A DNA stretch of 64,000 bases, taken from an uncultured Lachnospiraceae bacterium (GTDB taxonomy: Bacteria > Bacillota > Clostridia > Lachnospirales > Lachnospiraceae). Every line of letters begins with the position of its first letter. Position 1 is the stretch's first letter. The notes below the pieces were generated by a model. The model worked only from the letters and a program-made list of their open reading frames with translations. It had not been told where the DNA came from and ran no database searches. Location: assembly GCA_910585765.1 (NCBI GenBank), contig CAJUES010000007.1, positions 24,060-88,059 of the forward strand, written 5' to 3'. The position numbers and the translations under genes were made by a program. This document shows positions 34,479 through 42,742 of the stretch, piece by piece.

Positions 34479-36272
34479 GTGATCATGACAAGAAAAAAAC
34501 AGATATTATCCTGCGCGGTCTCCTTTCTGGGTATCTATGTGCTGCCCGGGCTGATGGGGTTTACCGGGGAGCAGATCTATCTGACAAACAGCATTTTCCT
34601 GTTCGCCGCGTGGATCGGGCTGTCCGTCCTGATCGGACTGGGGATGGACCGTGTGGACTGGAGAGATCTGCGCGCCGATCTGCTCGCGCTGTTTTTGGCG
34701 TGCGCGTTCTCGGCGTGCATGGCGGTGGGATCGGATCTCGACAGCACGGAGTTCATTGTCTTTGGCGATATCAGAAGGATCGTGCGCATCGGATGTTTTT
34801 CGATCTCGCTCGCGGTGGTTCTCAGGGAAGTATGGAGCTGTATGGATACGGTGAGCGGGGATCGGGAGGTCGGAGCGGGCTATACGCAAAGGACATATCT
34901 GGCGGTCATGGCGGTGCTTTTGCTGTGCTGGCTGCCCGTCTTTCTGGCGTCCTACCCCGGTTTTTTCGTGTATGATGCGCAGGATGAGGTCAACGAAGTG
35001 CTGATGCGCAGTTTTTCGAACCATCACCCGCTGCTGCATGTGCTGCTGCTCGGCGGGATCGTGGCGGCGGTGCACAAGGTGGCAGGCTCCTACAACCTTG
35101 GGATCGCCTGCTATATGATCCTGCAGATGTGCATCGCGGCGTTTTGCTTTGCGCACATGATGGACTTTTTGAAAAGGCACCGCGTGCGCCGCGGGTTCAG
35201 GATCGCAGCGCTGGTTTTCCTGGCTTTCTTTCCGGTGGTTCCGATGTATGTCCTGTGCAGCACGAAGGACACGCTGTTTTCGATCGCCCTGCTGATGCTG
35301 GTGCTGCACCTGTACGAGCTGCTGGATGACACGGCGGCGTTTTTGGGATCGCGGCGTCGGCAGGCAGGGTTTGTACTGAGCGCCTTCTTCATGATGAGCC
35401 TGCGGCACAACGGGCTGTACGCGTTTCTCGTGCTGCTGGTGCTGCTGGCGTGCTGGGGATTTCGGAAAAAGCGCGGGATCGCAGTGGGGAAAGCAGCTGT
35501 TATGTTTCTGCTGCCGGTCGTGCTCTGCGTCGGCGCGACAGCCCTCATGACGAACCTGCTGCACGCCAGCCCGGGCGGGAAGCAGGAGATGCTGACAGTG
35601 CCGATCATGCAGCTGGCCAGGGTGTACGGGACAGATCCCGGCTCGTTTTCCGCGCAGGAGAAAGAGCGCCTGTTCCAATATCTTCCCGAGGAGGCGATGG
35701 AGCGCTACACTGCAAAGCTGTCGGACCCGGTCAAGGTGCTGTTTGACAACGACCGCTACAGGGAGGATCCGTCGGGGTTCTGGAAGTTGTGGTTCGACGC
35801 GGGCGTCTCGCATATCGGGACGTACGTCAACGCGTGGCTGTACACGAGCTATGGTTTCTGGTATCCAGACACGATCATCGACGCGTACAATGGGATCCAG
35901 AGGCACACGTTCGCCTACGGCGAGAGCAGCTATTTCGGATATGAGACGGAGCCGCCGGGGACGCGGCAGAGCCTGATTGCGCCGCTCGACGGATTTTACA
36001 GGCGCCTGTCGCTGGAGATCACCCAGCAGAGGGTTCCCGTGATATCGATGCTGTTCTCGCCGGGGTTTATGTTCTGGCTCTACGCGTCCGCGTTCGGCTA
36101 TTTCGTGAAGCAGCGGCAGTACAACCGGGCTCTGGCGTTCGCCGTCACGCTGCTGCTGTGGCTGACAGTGCTGCTCGGACCGACCTGTATGGTGCGGTAT
36201 GTGCTGATCTTCTGGTTTGCCTTTCCGGTTCTTGCTGCGATGCTGTTTGAGAAGTACACGGGTTTCGTATAA
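34479..36272 (+). CDS. Large polytopic membrane protein, DUF6020-like
   Basis: 597 aa. Two starts are possible: GTG 34479 (6 nt after AGGAG) and ATG 34485 (12 nt after); spacing favours GTG. About 12 membrane helices are visible. An outer loop SYPGFFVYDAQDEVNEVLMRSFSNHHPLLH (about 157-186) and a later soluble stretch (TDPGSFSAQEKERLFQYLPEEA) are characteristic of a Firmicutes family that I believe is DUF6020. Its function is unknown. It has its own promoter. It probably has a GT-C-like or export role in the surface glycan. Confidence 0.6.
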   Translation: MIMTRKKQILSCAVSFLGIYVLPGLMGFTGEQIYLTNSIFLFAAWIGLSVLIGLGMDRVDWRDLRADLLALFLACAFSACMAVGSDLDSTEFIVFGDIRRIVRIGCFSISLAVVLREVWSCMDTVSGDREVGAGYTQRTYLAVMAVLLLCWLPVFLASYPGFFVYDAQDEVNEVLMRSFSNHHPLLHVLLLGGIVAAVHKVAGSYNLGIACYMILQMCIAAFCFAHMMDFLKRHRVRRGFRIAALVFLAFFPVVPMYVLCSTKDTLFSIALLMLVLHLYELLDDTAAFLGSRRRQAGFVLSAFFMMSLRHNGLYAFLVLLVLLACWGFRKKRGIAVGKAAVMFLLPVVLCVGATALMTNLLHASPGGKQEMLTVPIMQLARVYGTDPGSFSAQEKERLFQYLPEEAMERYTAKLSDPVKVLFDNDRYREDPSGFWKLWFDAGVSHIGTYVNAWLYTSYGFWYPDTIIDAYNGIQRHTFAYGESSYFGYETEPPGTRQSLIAPLDGFYRRLSLEITQQRVPVISMLFSPGFMFWLYASAFGYFVKQRQYNRALAFAVTLLLWLTVLLGPTCMVRYVLIFWFAFPVLAAMLFEKYTGFV

Positions 36273-36290
36273 AATCGTATAAGATCGTAT
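36265..36290. repeat. Three TCGTAT direct repeats at 10-bp spacing
   Basis: TCGTAT occurs at 36265-36270, 36275-36280 and 36285-36290, exactly one helical turn apart, 14 bp before the -35 at 36304. The first copy overlaps the stop codon of the upstream gene. The phasing suggests a regulator binding site. Confidence 0.5.
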
Positions 36291-36303
36291 CAAACTGATA
36301 TCA

Positions 36304-36332
36304 TTGTATTCTGCGGATGATTGTGATATACT
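36304..36332 (+). promoter_or_regulatory. Predicted promoter of the O-ligase-like gene
   Basis: TTGTAT, 17-nt spacer, TATACT. The -10 places the RNA start near 36339, which leaves an ATG at 36354 only about 15 nt into the message with no ribosome site and so supports the TTG start at 36381. Confidence 0.6.
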
Positions 36333-36380
36333 GTGTTAGATTAGGCTCTGGGAATGATTGGTAAGGGGGGAGAGAACGCA

Positions 36381-38978
36381 TTGAGACTGTTTCGGCAGAC
36401 ATGGAATCCGAATCGCATAAAGCGCAATACGATGGTTCAGATCGTGATCGTGACACTGGCATTCCTCGCGCTTGTCAGAGTCTGGCCGTGTGGTCTGGTG
36501 CAGCGGCACACTTACTCGAGACAGCAGGCGTTCAGCCGGAGCGGGAAAGATGTTCCGGCGGGGGACAGTTTCACATCCGACGACAAAAAACTGCAGACCG
36601 TATATTTTTCGGAGGATCATATTTACCGCATCAGTCTGTATATGGACTGCGTGGTCAGCGGGGAGCCGACGGAGGCGCAGATCGTCCTGTTCCGCCTGTA
36701 TGACAGCGGATTCTCGTGTGTTTTCGAGGAGGAGATCGACAGCAGGCGCATTGAAAAAAAAGGTGTATTGACCGCCACGCTGGATATGGATGTCGATATT
36801 GACATAGAATATTACTATGAGATCCTGATACCGGAGGAGAGCCAGGCACGCTACAGGCTCCCGGTCGCGGAAAGAAGCGCGCTGGGGCAGACGGAGAACG
36901 GCGTCCTGTACATTGACGGTATCTACAATGACGAGGAGAGCCTGATCGCCGATTTTGACTATTCCAGACCGCTGACGATCGTCGGGATCGTTCTGTGTGA
37001 TATCCTGATCCTCGGCGCCGCGCTGCTGGTGTACTGCCTCGTGTACGGTATCGTGATGCTGTACGACCATCAGCCCGCGGCGAACAGGCGCAGTGTCAGA
37101 AACGGTTTTCGCGTGGGGGGCAGCATTGCGGTCGTCCTTGCGGCGCTGTTTTTGATCGTCTATTCTGTCATACTGAACCGGTTTGGCGGCGAGGTGTGGG
37201 ACAGGCTTTTTTTTCTGGCGGGGATCGTCACCGCCATGCTGTGGAGCCTCTCGGCACTCTGGGTTCCCGTGTTTTTTCCTCCGAAGAAGGAGAAGCCGGT
37301 GAAGTCTGCGAGGAGCCGTGTCTCGCTGATCTGGAGAAACTATATCCAGACGGTCAGCTTCGGGCTGCTTTTCTACGCGCTGTGCCAGTATGTCAACGCG
37401 GACAGGAATCTCTACCACTACACAAATACAAGATGGATGCTGATTTTTCTGGCAATCGCGCTGCTGATGAATTATAATGAAAGACAGCTGGTCAATGTGT
37501 TTGGCATCGCCTGGCTGCTGCTTGGCATCGCCGGGTCGGTGATCTACTGCGGCACAGTCGGGACAGAGGAGAATGATCTGCTCCTTGCGCGGCTGACCTG
37601 CGGCGCCGTGGTGACGTGGGGGCTGCTGGTGGTCAATGCGCTTGTCTGTCTGGTGCAGTCGGCGGATCCCCGCTCATTCCGGGTCGGGGACTGGTTCATG
37701 ATGCGGCTTGCGGAGTACAGAAAGCAGATGGTGTATCTCGTTTTGTGGGTGCTTTTCAGCCTGCTGATGTACGCAAACCGGTATGAGAAGGTGTGGGTGT
37801 TCACGGCGACGCTCCCGTTTTTGGCGTATTTGTTCGCGCCGCGCACGCGGGGGGGAGAGTTCAGGTTCCTGAGAAATTTCGGCAACGGGATCCTGACAAG
37901 TTTTGTGCTGGTGACTTTGTTCTGCCTGCTGCACAGACCGCACCAGTACTGGACATACTACCGCTACGGGGGGATCTTCCACACCGTGGCGTGCACCGGC
38001 ATGTATCTGGCGGTTGTCTTTGGCGTGGCGGTCGCAAAGCTCTATGGAAAGCTGAGAAAACGGGATCATTTCCTGTTTTGCTGCCATCTGGAGTACTTTG
38101 TGACGGCATGTGTGGCGGGTTTTATCCTGCTTACGATGTCGCGGACTGCGTTTCTGACCGTCACGGTGATGGTGCTTGCGGTCGCGGGCCTGGCGGCTGC
38201 GGTGCACCGCAAGCGGATCGGGCGGCTTTTCTCGGAGCTTGGGGTTTTGCTCGCAGTGTGCCTGGTCAGCTTTCCGATGATCTACACGTCTGTCAGGATG
38301 GTTCCCGCCGTCGTGAACGATCCGATCCACTACGATATCGAGATCCAGAAAAAGACGGAGACGATCTACAAGGGCGATCCGATCGACTCGGATAAGTACA
38401 TGACAGTGCGGTGGTTTTTCACGACGCTGTTTGGCAGGTTCCAGACGGAGGAGGGGAGCGCGGACGCGGGAAAGATTTTGCCAAGGGAGAGCGGGGAGCT
38501 CGCCTACACGGGCAATGACCTGGCGGGGATCGTCATGCGCCGGGTTTCCGGGGACAGCGATGGGGACGACGGTTCCGGCGGGAAGACGGGGGGGGACATC
38601 TCCAACGGCAGGTTTGACATTTTTTTGGATTACATCGATGCGATCGGGCTGGATGGGCACCCTAAGATGGGACCGCTCGACAAGGAGGGCAATGAGTACA
38701 CGCATGCGCACAACTCCTACCTGCAGGTGGCGTACAATTTCGGTCTGATCGCGGGCATCTTGTTTTTGATCCTGTGTGCGTTCACGCTGTGGCGGTCCGT
38801 CCAGTTTGCACTCGATTACGGGAAGAAGCGCAGCATCATATTTGTCCCGCTCGCCATGGTCGTGGTGTTTGGCTTTATCAGCCTGACAGAGTGGGCATAC
38901 CATCCGTGTATTCCGGCAGGTTTTAGCTTTATAATGATGCAGATGGTTCTGATGCGCACGAACACACAGGGAAGATAG
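36381..38978 (+). CDS. O-antigen ligase/polymerase-like protein (Wzy_C family)
   Basis: 865 aa. TTG 36381 follows GGGGGGAGAG at 8-nt spacing; an in-frame ATG at 36354 lacks a ribosome site. After the first helix there is an outer beta-rich domain (about 45-190), then about 12 helices. The family signature is in a late outer loop: SNGRFDIFLDYIDAIGLDG, then THAHNSYLQVAYNFGLIAG (about 765-800), which matches the O-ligase H-N-x-Y-L-x6-G motif. Such proteins polymerise or attach undecaprenyl-linked glycans outside the membrane. The extra N-terminal domain resembles that of the protein at 33717. A DG/GGK-rich insert precedes the motif. Confidence 0.78.
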   Translation: MRLFRQTWNPNRIKRNTMVQIVIVTLAFLALVRVWPCGLVQRHTYSRQQAFSRSGKDVPAGDSFTSDDKKLQTVYFSEDHIYRISLYMDCVVSGEPTEAQIVLFRLYDSGFSCVFEEEIDSRRIEKKGVLTATLDMDVDIDIEYYYEILIPEESQARYRLPVAERSALGQTENGVLYIDGIYNDEESLIADFDYSRPLTIVGIVLCDILILGAALLVYCLVYGIVMLYDHQPAANRRSVRNGFRVGGSIAVVLAALFLIVYSVILNRFGGEVWDRLFFLAGIVTAMLWSLSALWVPVFFPPKKEKPVKSARSRVSLIWRNYIQTVSFGLLFYALCQYVNADRNLYHYTNTRWMLIFLAIALLMNYNERQLVNVFGIAWLLLGIAGSVIYCGTVGTEENDLLLARLTCGAVVTWGLLVVNALVCLVQSADPRSFRVGDWFMMRLAEYRKQMVYLVLWVLFSLLMYANRYEKVWVFTATLPFLAYLFAPRTRGGEFRFLRNFGNGILTSFVLVTLFCLLHRPHQYWTYYRYGGIFHTVACTGMYLAVVFGVAVAKLYGKLRKRDHFLFCCHLEYFVTACVAGFILLTMSRTAFLTVTVMVLAVAGLAAAVHRKRIGRLFSELGVLLAVCLVSFPMIYTSVRMVPAVVNDPIHYDIEIQKKTETIYKGDPIDSDKYMTVRWFFTTLFGRFQTEEGSADAGKILPRESGELAYTGNDLAGIVMRRVSGDSDGDDGSGGKTGGDISNGRFDIFLDYIDAIGLDGHPKMGPLDKEGNEYTHAHNSYLQVAYNFGLIAGILFLILCAFTLWRSVQFALDYGKKRSIIFVPLAMVVVFGFISLTEWAYHPCIPAGFSFIMMQMVLMRTNTQGR

Positions 38979-39004
38979 AGGAGCCGGGAGGCAGAAAAAG
39001 TATT

Positions 39005-40891
39005 ATGAAATTATTGAATCGTATCAATCCACAGCTGGCACAGAGAAGGATCGTGCTCGTGATACTGGATATCATGACAGTGTGTGTGGCGGGCATCGCG
39101 CCGCTGTGGATCCGCTTTGAATTGAATTACAGGGATATCCCGCAGGTCTACCTGAACTCGGCGTGGGATTTCATGATCGCAAACGTGGTCATGACGCTTG
39201 CCGTGTTCTATGTCTTTAAGCTGTACCACAGTCTGTGGGCATTTGCGGGGACGGCGGAGGTGCAGAATATCCTGGCGGCCTGCATCCTGAGCGCGATCCT
39301 GGATTTTGCGGGGATGAAGATCCTGCGCTATCCGATCCCGCGCAGCTATTATTTTGTCTACGCGCTGGTGCTCACGGGGATCACGACCGGGACAAGGTTT
39401 TCCTACCGGATCATGCGCGGCATGCGGCACAAGGCGCAGAACAGGAAAAACGGCACGCGCGTGATGATCATCGGCGCAGGGGATGCCGGGAATACGGTCA
39501 TCAAGGAGATCACGAACAGCACCTACAGCACGATGACGATCAAGTGCATCATCGACGACGACGAGAATAAGTGGGGCAGGTTCATACAGGGGATCAAGAT
39601 CGTCGGCGGGCGTGAGCGGATCGTGGAGTACGCAGCCCTGTACGGCATCGATGAGATCTTCATCGCGATCCCGTCGGCGGACCGCAGGACGATGAAGGCG
39701 CTCGTCGAGATCTGCAAGGAGACGAGCTGCAAGCTCCGCACGCTGCCCGGCATCTACCAGCTCGTGAACGGCGAGGTCAATGTCAGCAAGCTTAGGAATG
39801 TCGATGTCGAGGATCTGCTGGGGCGCGACCCGATCAAGGTTGATATGGAATCGATCCTGAACTATGTCAGGGGGCAGACGATCATGGTGACGGGCGGGGG
39901 CGGCTCGATCGGAAGCGAGCTGTGCCGACAGATCGCGGGGCACAGACCGGCGCGGCTGATCATCGTTGACATCTATGAGAACAATGCCTATGAGATACAG
40001 CAGGAGCTGAAACACAGATATCCCCAGCTGGATCTGGTGGTGCTGATCGCCTCCGTGAGGAACACGAACCGCATCAACAGCATCATGGAGAACTATCACC
40101 CCGATATCATCTACCACGCGGCGGCGCACAAGCATGTGCCGCTGATGGAGGTAAGCCCCAATGAGGCGATCAAGAATAACGTGTTTGGCACATGGAAGAC
40201 GGCACAGGCGGCAGTCCACAACGGCGTGAAGAAGTTCGTGCTGATCTCGACGGACAAGGCGGTGAATCCCACGAACATCATGGGCGCGAGCAAGCGGATC
40301 TGCGAGATGATCATACAGACGTACAACCGTCACTACGACACGGAGTTCGTGGCGGTCCGCTTCGGAAATGTGCTGGGGAGCAACGGCAGTGTGATCCCGC
40401 TGTTCAAGAAGCAGATCGCGGCGGGGGGACCTGTGACAGTCACCCACCCGGATATCATCCGCTATTTCATGACGATCCCGGAGGCGGTGTCGCTCGTGCT
40501 GCAGGCGGGCGTCTACGCAAAGGGCGGGGAGATTTTCGTCCTCGATATGGGGGAGCCTGTCAGAATACTCGATCTGGCAGAGAACCTGATCCGTCTCTCC
40601 GGGTACAAGGTCGACGAGGATATCAAGATCGAATTCACGGGACTCAGACCGGGTGAGAAGCTGTACGAGGAGCTCCTGATGAGCGAGGAGGGGCTTACGG
40701 ACACGGAGAATAAACTGATCCACGTGGGAAAGCCGGTCGATTTTGACGAGAGACTGTTTTATGTGCAGCTCAATCACCTGAAACAGGCGGTCGAGAGCGA
40801 GTGTGACGACGTGCGGGCACTGATCCAGGAGATCGTCCCGACGTACACGCCAAAGGGCGCGGATGACGAGGACATGTCACAGGATTTGTAA
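39005..40891 (+). CDS. pglF: UDP-GlcNAc 4,6-dehydratase, membrane-anchored PglF/CapD type
   Basis: 628 aa. Four N-terminal membrane helices (about 15-135) precede a first Rossmann domain (IIGAGDAGN, about 155) and the catalytic SDR domain (TGGGGSIGSE, about 295-304). STDKAVNPTNIMGASK carries the active-site residues, with Met in place of the usual Tyr, as in WbpM/PglF. It makes UDP-4-keto-6-deoxy-GlcNAc with retained configuration, the first step to bacillosamine. Length is normal for PglF. It opens the bacillosamine-type module. GGGAGG precedes ATG 39005. Confidence 0.92.
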   Translation: MKLLNRINPQLAQRRIVLVILDIMTVCVAGIAPLWIRFELNYRDIPQVYLNSAWDFMIANVVMTLAVFYVFKLYHSLWAFAGTAEVQNILAACILSAILDFAGMKILRYPIPRSYYFVYALVLTGITTGTRFSYRIMRGMRHKAQNRKNGTRVMIIGAGDAGNTVIKEITNSTYSTMTIKCIIDDDENKWGRFIQGIKIVGGRERIVEYAALYGIDEIFIAIPSADRRTMKALVEICKETSCKLRTLPGIYQLVNGEVNVSKLRNVDVEDLLGRDPIKVDMESILNYVRGQTIMVTGGGGSIGSELCRQIAGHRPARLIIVDIYENNAYEIQQELKHRYPQLDLVVLIASVRNTNRINSIMENYHPDIIYHAAAHKHVPLMEVSPNEAIKNNVFGTWKTAQAAVHNGVKKFVLISTDKAVNPTNIMGASKRICEMIIQTYNRHYDTEFVAVRFGNVLGSNGSVIPLFKKQIAAGGPVTVTHPDIIRYFMTIPEAVSLVLQAGVYAKGGEIFVLDMGEPVRILDLAENLIRLSGYKVDEDIKIEFTGLRPGEKLYEELLMSEEGLTDTENKLIHVGKPVDFDERLFYVQLNHLKQAVESECDDVRALIQEIVPTYTPKGADDEDMSQDL

Positions 40892-40936
40892 TATGTTAAT
40901 ATATGAAAGAATTGGCGGCAGTGAAGGAGGAGTATC

Positions 40937-42082
40937 ATGGAAAATCGTGCAAAAAAAAGGATCTATCTGTCAAGCCCCACAATGCATGGGGATGAGCAGC
41001 GGTTTGTCGCGGAGGCGTTTGAGACGAACTGGGTGGCGCCGCTGGGACCCAATGTCAACAATTTTGAGACGGAGCTAGCCGCCTACACAGGCTGCGGCTA
41101 TGCGGCTGCGCTGAGCGCCGGGACCGCGGCGATCCATCTGGGGCTGAAACTCCTGGGCGTGGGACAGGGCGATGTGGTGTTTGTGTCGTCGCTGACATTC
41201 TCTGCCAGCTGCAATCCGATCGTGTATGAGAAGGCGGTGCCGGTGCTGATCGACTCGGAGCCGGACACATGGAATATGTCACCCGCGGCGCTCGAGAGAG
41301 CCTTTGAGAAATATCCGGCGCCCAAGGCGGTCGTCGTCGTACACCTGTACGGCACGCCGGCAAAGATGGATGAGATCATGCGCATATGTGCGCGCCATAA
41401 CGTGCCGATCCTCGAGGATGCGGCGGAGTCCCTCGGCGCTACATACGAGGGAAAGCACACGGGAACTTTCGGGCGCGCCGGCGTCTATTCGTTTAACGGA
41501 AACAAGATCATCACGACATCGGGCGGCGGGATGCTCGTCTCCGGGGATGAGGCGCTCGTGAAGGAGGCGCGCATGCTCTCGACACAGGCGCGGGACCCGG
41601 CAAGGTATTATCAGCATTCCAGGATCGGCTACAATTATAGGATGAGCAACGTCGACGCCGGCATCGGCAGGGGACAGCTGATGCACCTGGATGAGCATGT
41701 CAGGCTGAAGAAGGCGATTTACAACAGATATCGGCAGGCATTTGCGGACATCGAGGAGATCTCCATGAATCCGCTGAATCCAAAGGGGGATGCGAACAAC
41801 TGGCTTACCTGCATAACGATCAGGGAGGGCAGCAGCGTGACGCCCGACATGGTGATGGACGCGCTGGAGGCGGAAAACATCGAGTCGCGTCCGATCTGGA
41901 AGCCGATGCACCTGCAGCCGGTCTTCGCGTCGTGCGACTTTTTCAGCCATGACGAAACGGATATGAGCGTCAGCGAGGACATCTTCAACCGCGGCGTGTG
42001 CCTGCCGAGCGATATCAAGAACACCGACGAGGATATGGAGACGGTGATCGGTATTGTGCGGGGACTTTTTCAGAGATCGTAG
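40937..42082 (+). CDS. pglE: UDP-N-acetylbacillosamine-type transaminase (PglE-like)
   Basis: 381 aa DegT family. RIYLSSPTMHGDEQRFV start, NWVAPLGPNV, SAGTAAIHLGLKLLGVG, LEDAAESLG, and the PLP lysine in SFNGNKIITTSGGG (about 182-195), the form found in PglE. It aminates the PglF product at C4 to UDP-4-amino-4,6-dideoxy-GlcNAc. AAGGAGGAG precedes ATG 40937. No hexapeptide-repeat acetyltransferase (PglD) follows it here or elsewhere in the window. Confidence 0.92.
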   Translation: MENRAKKRIYLSSPTMHGDEQRFVAEAFETNWVAPLGPNVNNFETELAAYTGCGYAAALSAGTAAIHLGLKLLGVGQGDVVFVSSLTFSASCNPIVYEKAVPVLIDSEPDTWNMSPAALERAFEKYPAPKAVVVVHLYGTPAKMDEIMRICARHNVPILEDAAESLGATYEGKHTGTFGRAGVYSFNGNKIITTSGGGMLVSGDEALVKEARMLSTQARDPARYYQHSRIGYNYRMSNVDAGIGRGQLMHLDEHVRLKKAIYNRYRQAFADIEEISMNPLNPKGDANNWLTCITIREGSSVTPDMVMDALEAENIESRPIWKPMHLQPVFASCDFFSHDETDMSVSEDIFNRGVCLPSDIKNTDEDMETVIGIVRGLFQRS

Positions 42083-42097
42083 TGGGAGCTGGGACAA

Positions 42098-42742
42098 ATG
42101 TATCAGAGATATATAAAACGGTTACTGGATATCATCATATCGCTCGCGGCGCTGGTGCTGCTTTCGCCCGTACTGATCGTGGTCGCCGTGCTGGTGCGCG
42201 CAAAGCTCGGCTCGCCGGTGATCTTTCACCAGGAGAGGCCAGGGTATCATGAAAAAATTTTTAAGCTCTGCAAGTTCCGCTCCATGACCGATGCGCGCGG
42301 CGCGGATGGGGAGCTGCTGCCCGACGAGGTGCGGCTGACAAGATTCGGCAGGACACTGCGGGCGACAAGCCTTGACGAGCTTCCCGAGCTGTGGAATATC
42401 CTGAGGGGTGACATGAGCCTGATCGGGCCGCGCCCGCTCCTGGTCCGGTATCTGCCCCGCTACAACGCGTTCCAGAAGCACAGGCATGACGTGCGGCCGG
42501 GACTGACCGGGTGGGCGCAGGTCAACGGCAGGAATGCGATCGACTGGGACACAAAGTTCCGGTATGACGTGGAGTATGTGAACAGGATCAGCTTTTTGTT
42601 TGATGTGAAGATCCTGCTGATGACCTTCGGCAAGGTGTTTGGGCGGTCGGGAATCAGTTCGGGGACACACGCCACGATGGAGGAGTTTATGGGAAATGAG
42701 TCAGGGCAGGATGCAGGAGGAGCGGACCATGGGAAACATTGA
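42098..42742 (+). CDS. pglC: Initiating sugar-1-phosphate transferase (PglC-like)
   Basis: 214 aa, a small bacterial sugar transferase. One N-terminal re-entrant/membrane helix (about 5-32), then FKLCKFRSM, SLDELPELWNILRGDMSLIGPRPLL (about 90-115; includes the catalytic Asp-Glu pair) and RPGLTGWAQVNGRN. It transfers the sugar-1-phosphate from UDP to undecaprenyl phosphate and so starts the repeat unit. It lies between pglE and the ATP-grasp gene and is the only initiating transferase in the window. Confidence 0.92.
   Translation: MYQRYIKRLLDIIISLAALVLLSPVLIVVAVLVRAKLGSPVIFHQERPGYHEKIFKLCKFRSMTDARGADGELLPDEVRLTRFGRTLRATSLDELPELWNILRGDMSLIGPRPLLVRYLPRYNAFQKHRHDVRPGLTGWAQVNGRNAIDWDTKFRYDVEYVNRISFLFDVKILLMTFGKVFGRSGISSGTHATMEEFMGNESGQDAGGADHGKH

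Noticed and set aside
34506..36293. 595-codon minus-strand frame
   Set aside because: Antisense shadow of the DUF6020-like gene; no motif, no start signal.
36354..36380. ATG start for the O-ligase-like gene
   Set aside because: No ribosome site and too close to the promoter; TTG 36381 follows GGGGGGAGAG at good spacing.
39011..40777. 588-codon minus-strand frame
   Set aside because: Antisense shadow of pglF, which has all its family motifs.
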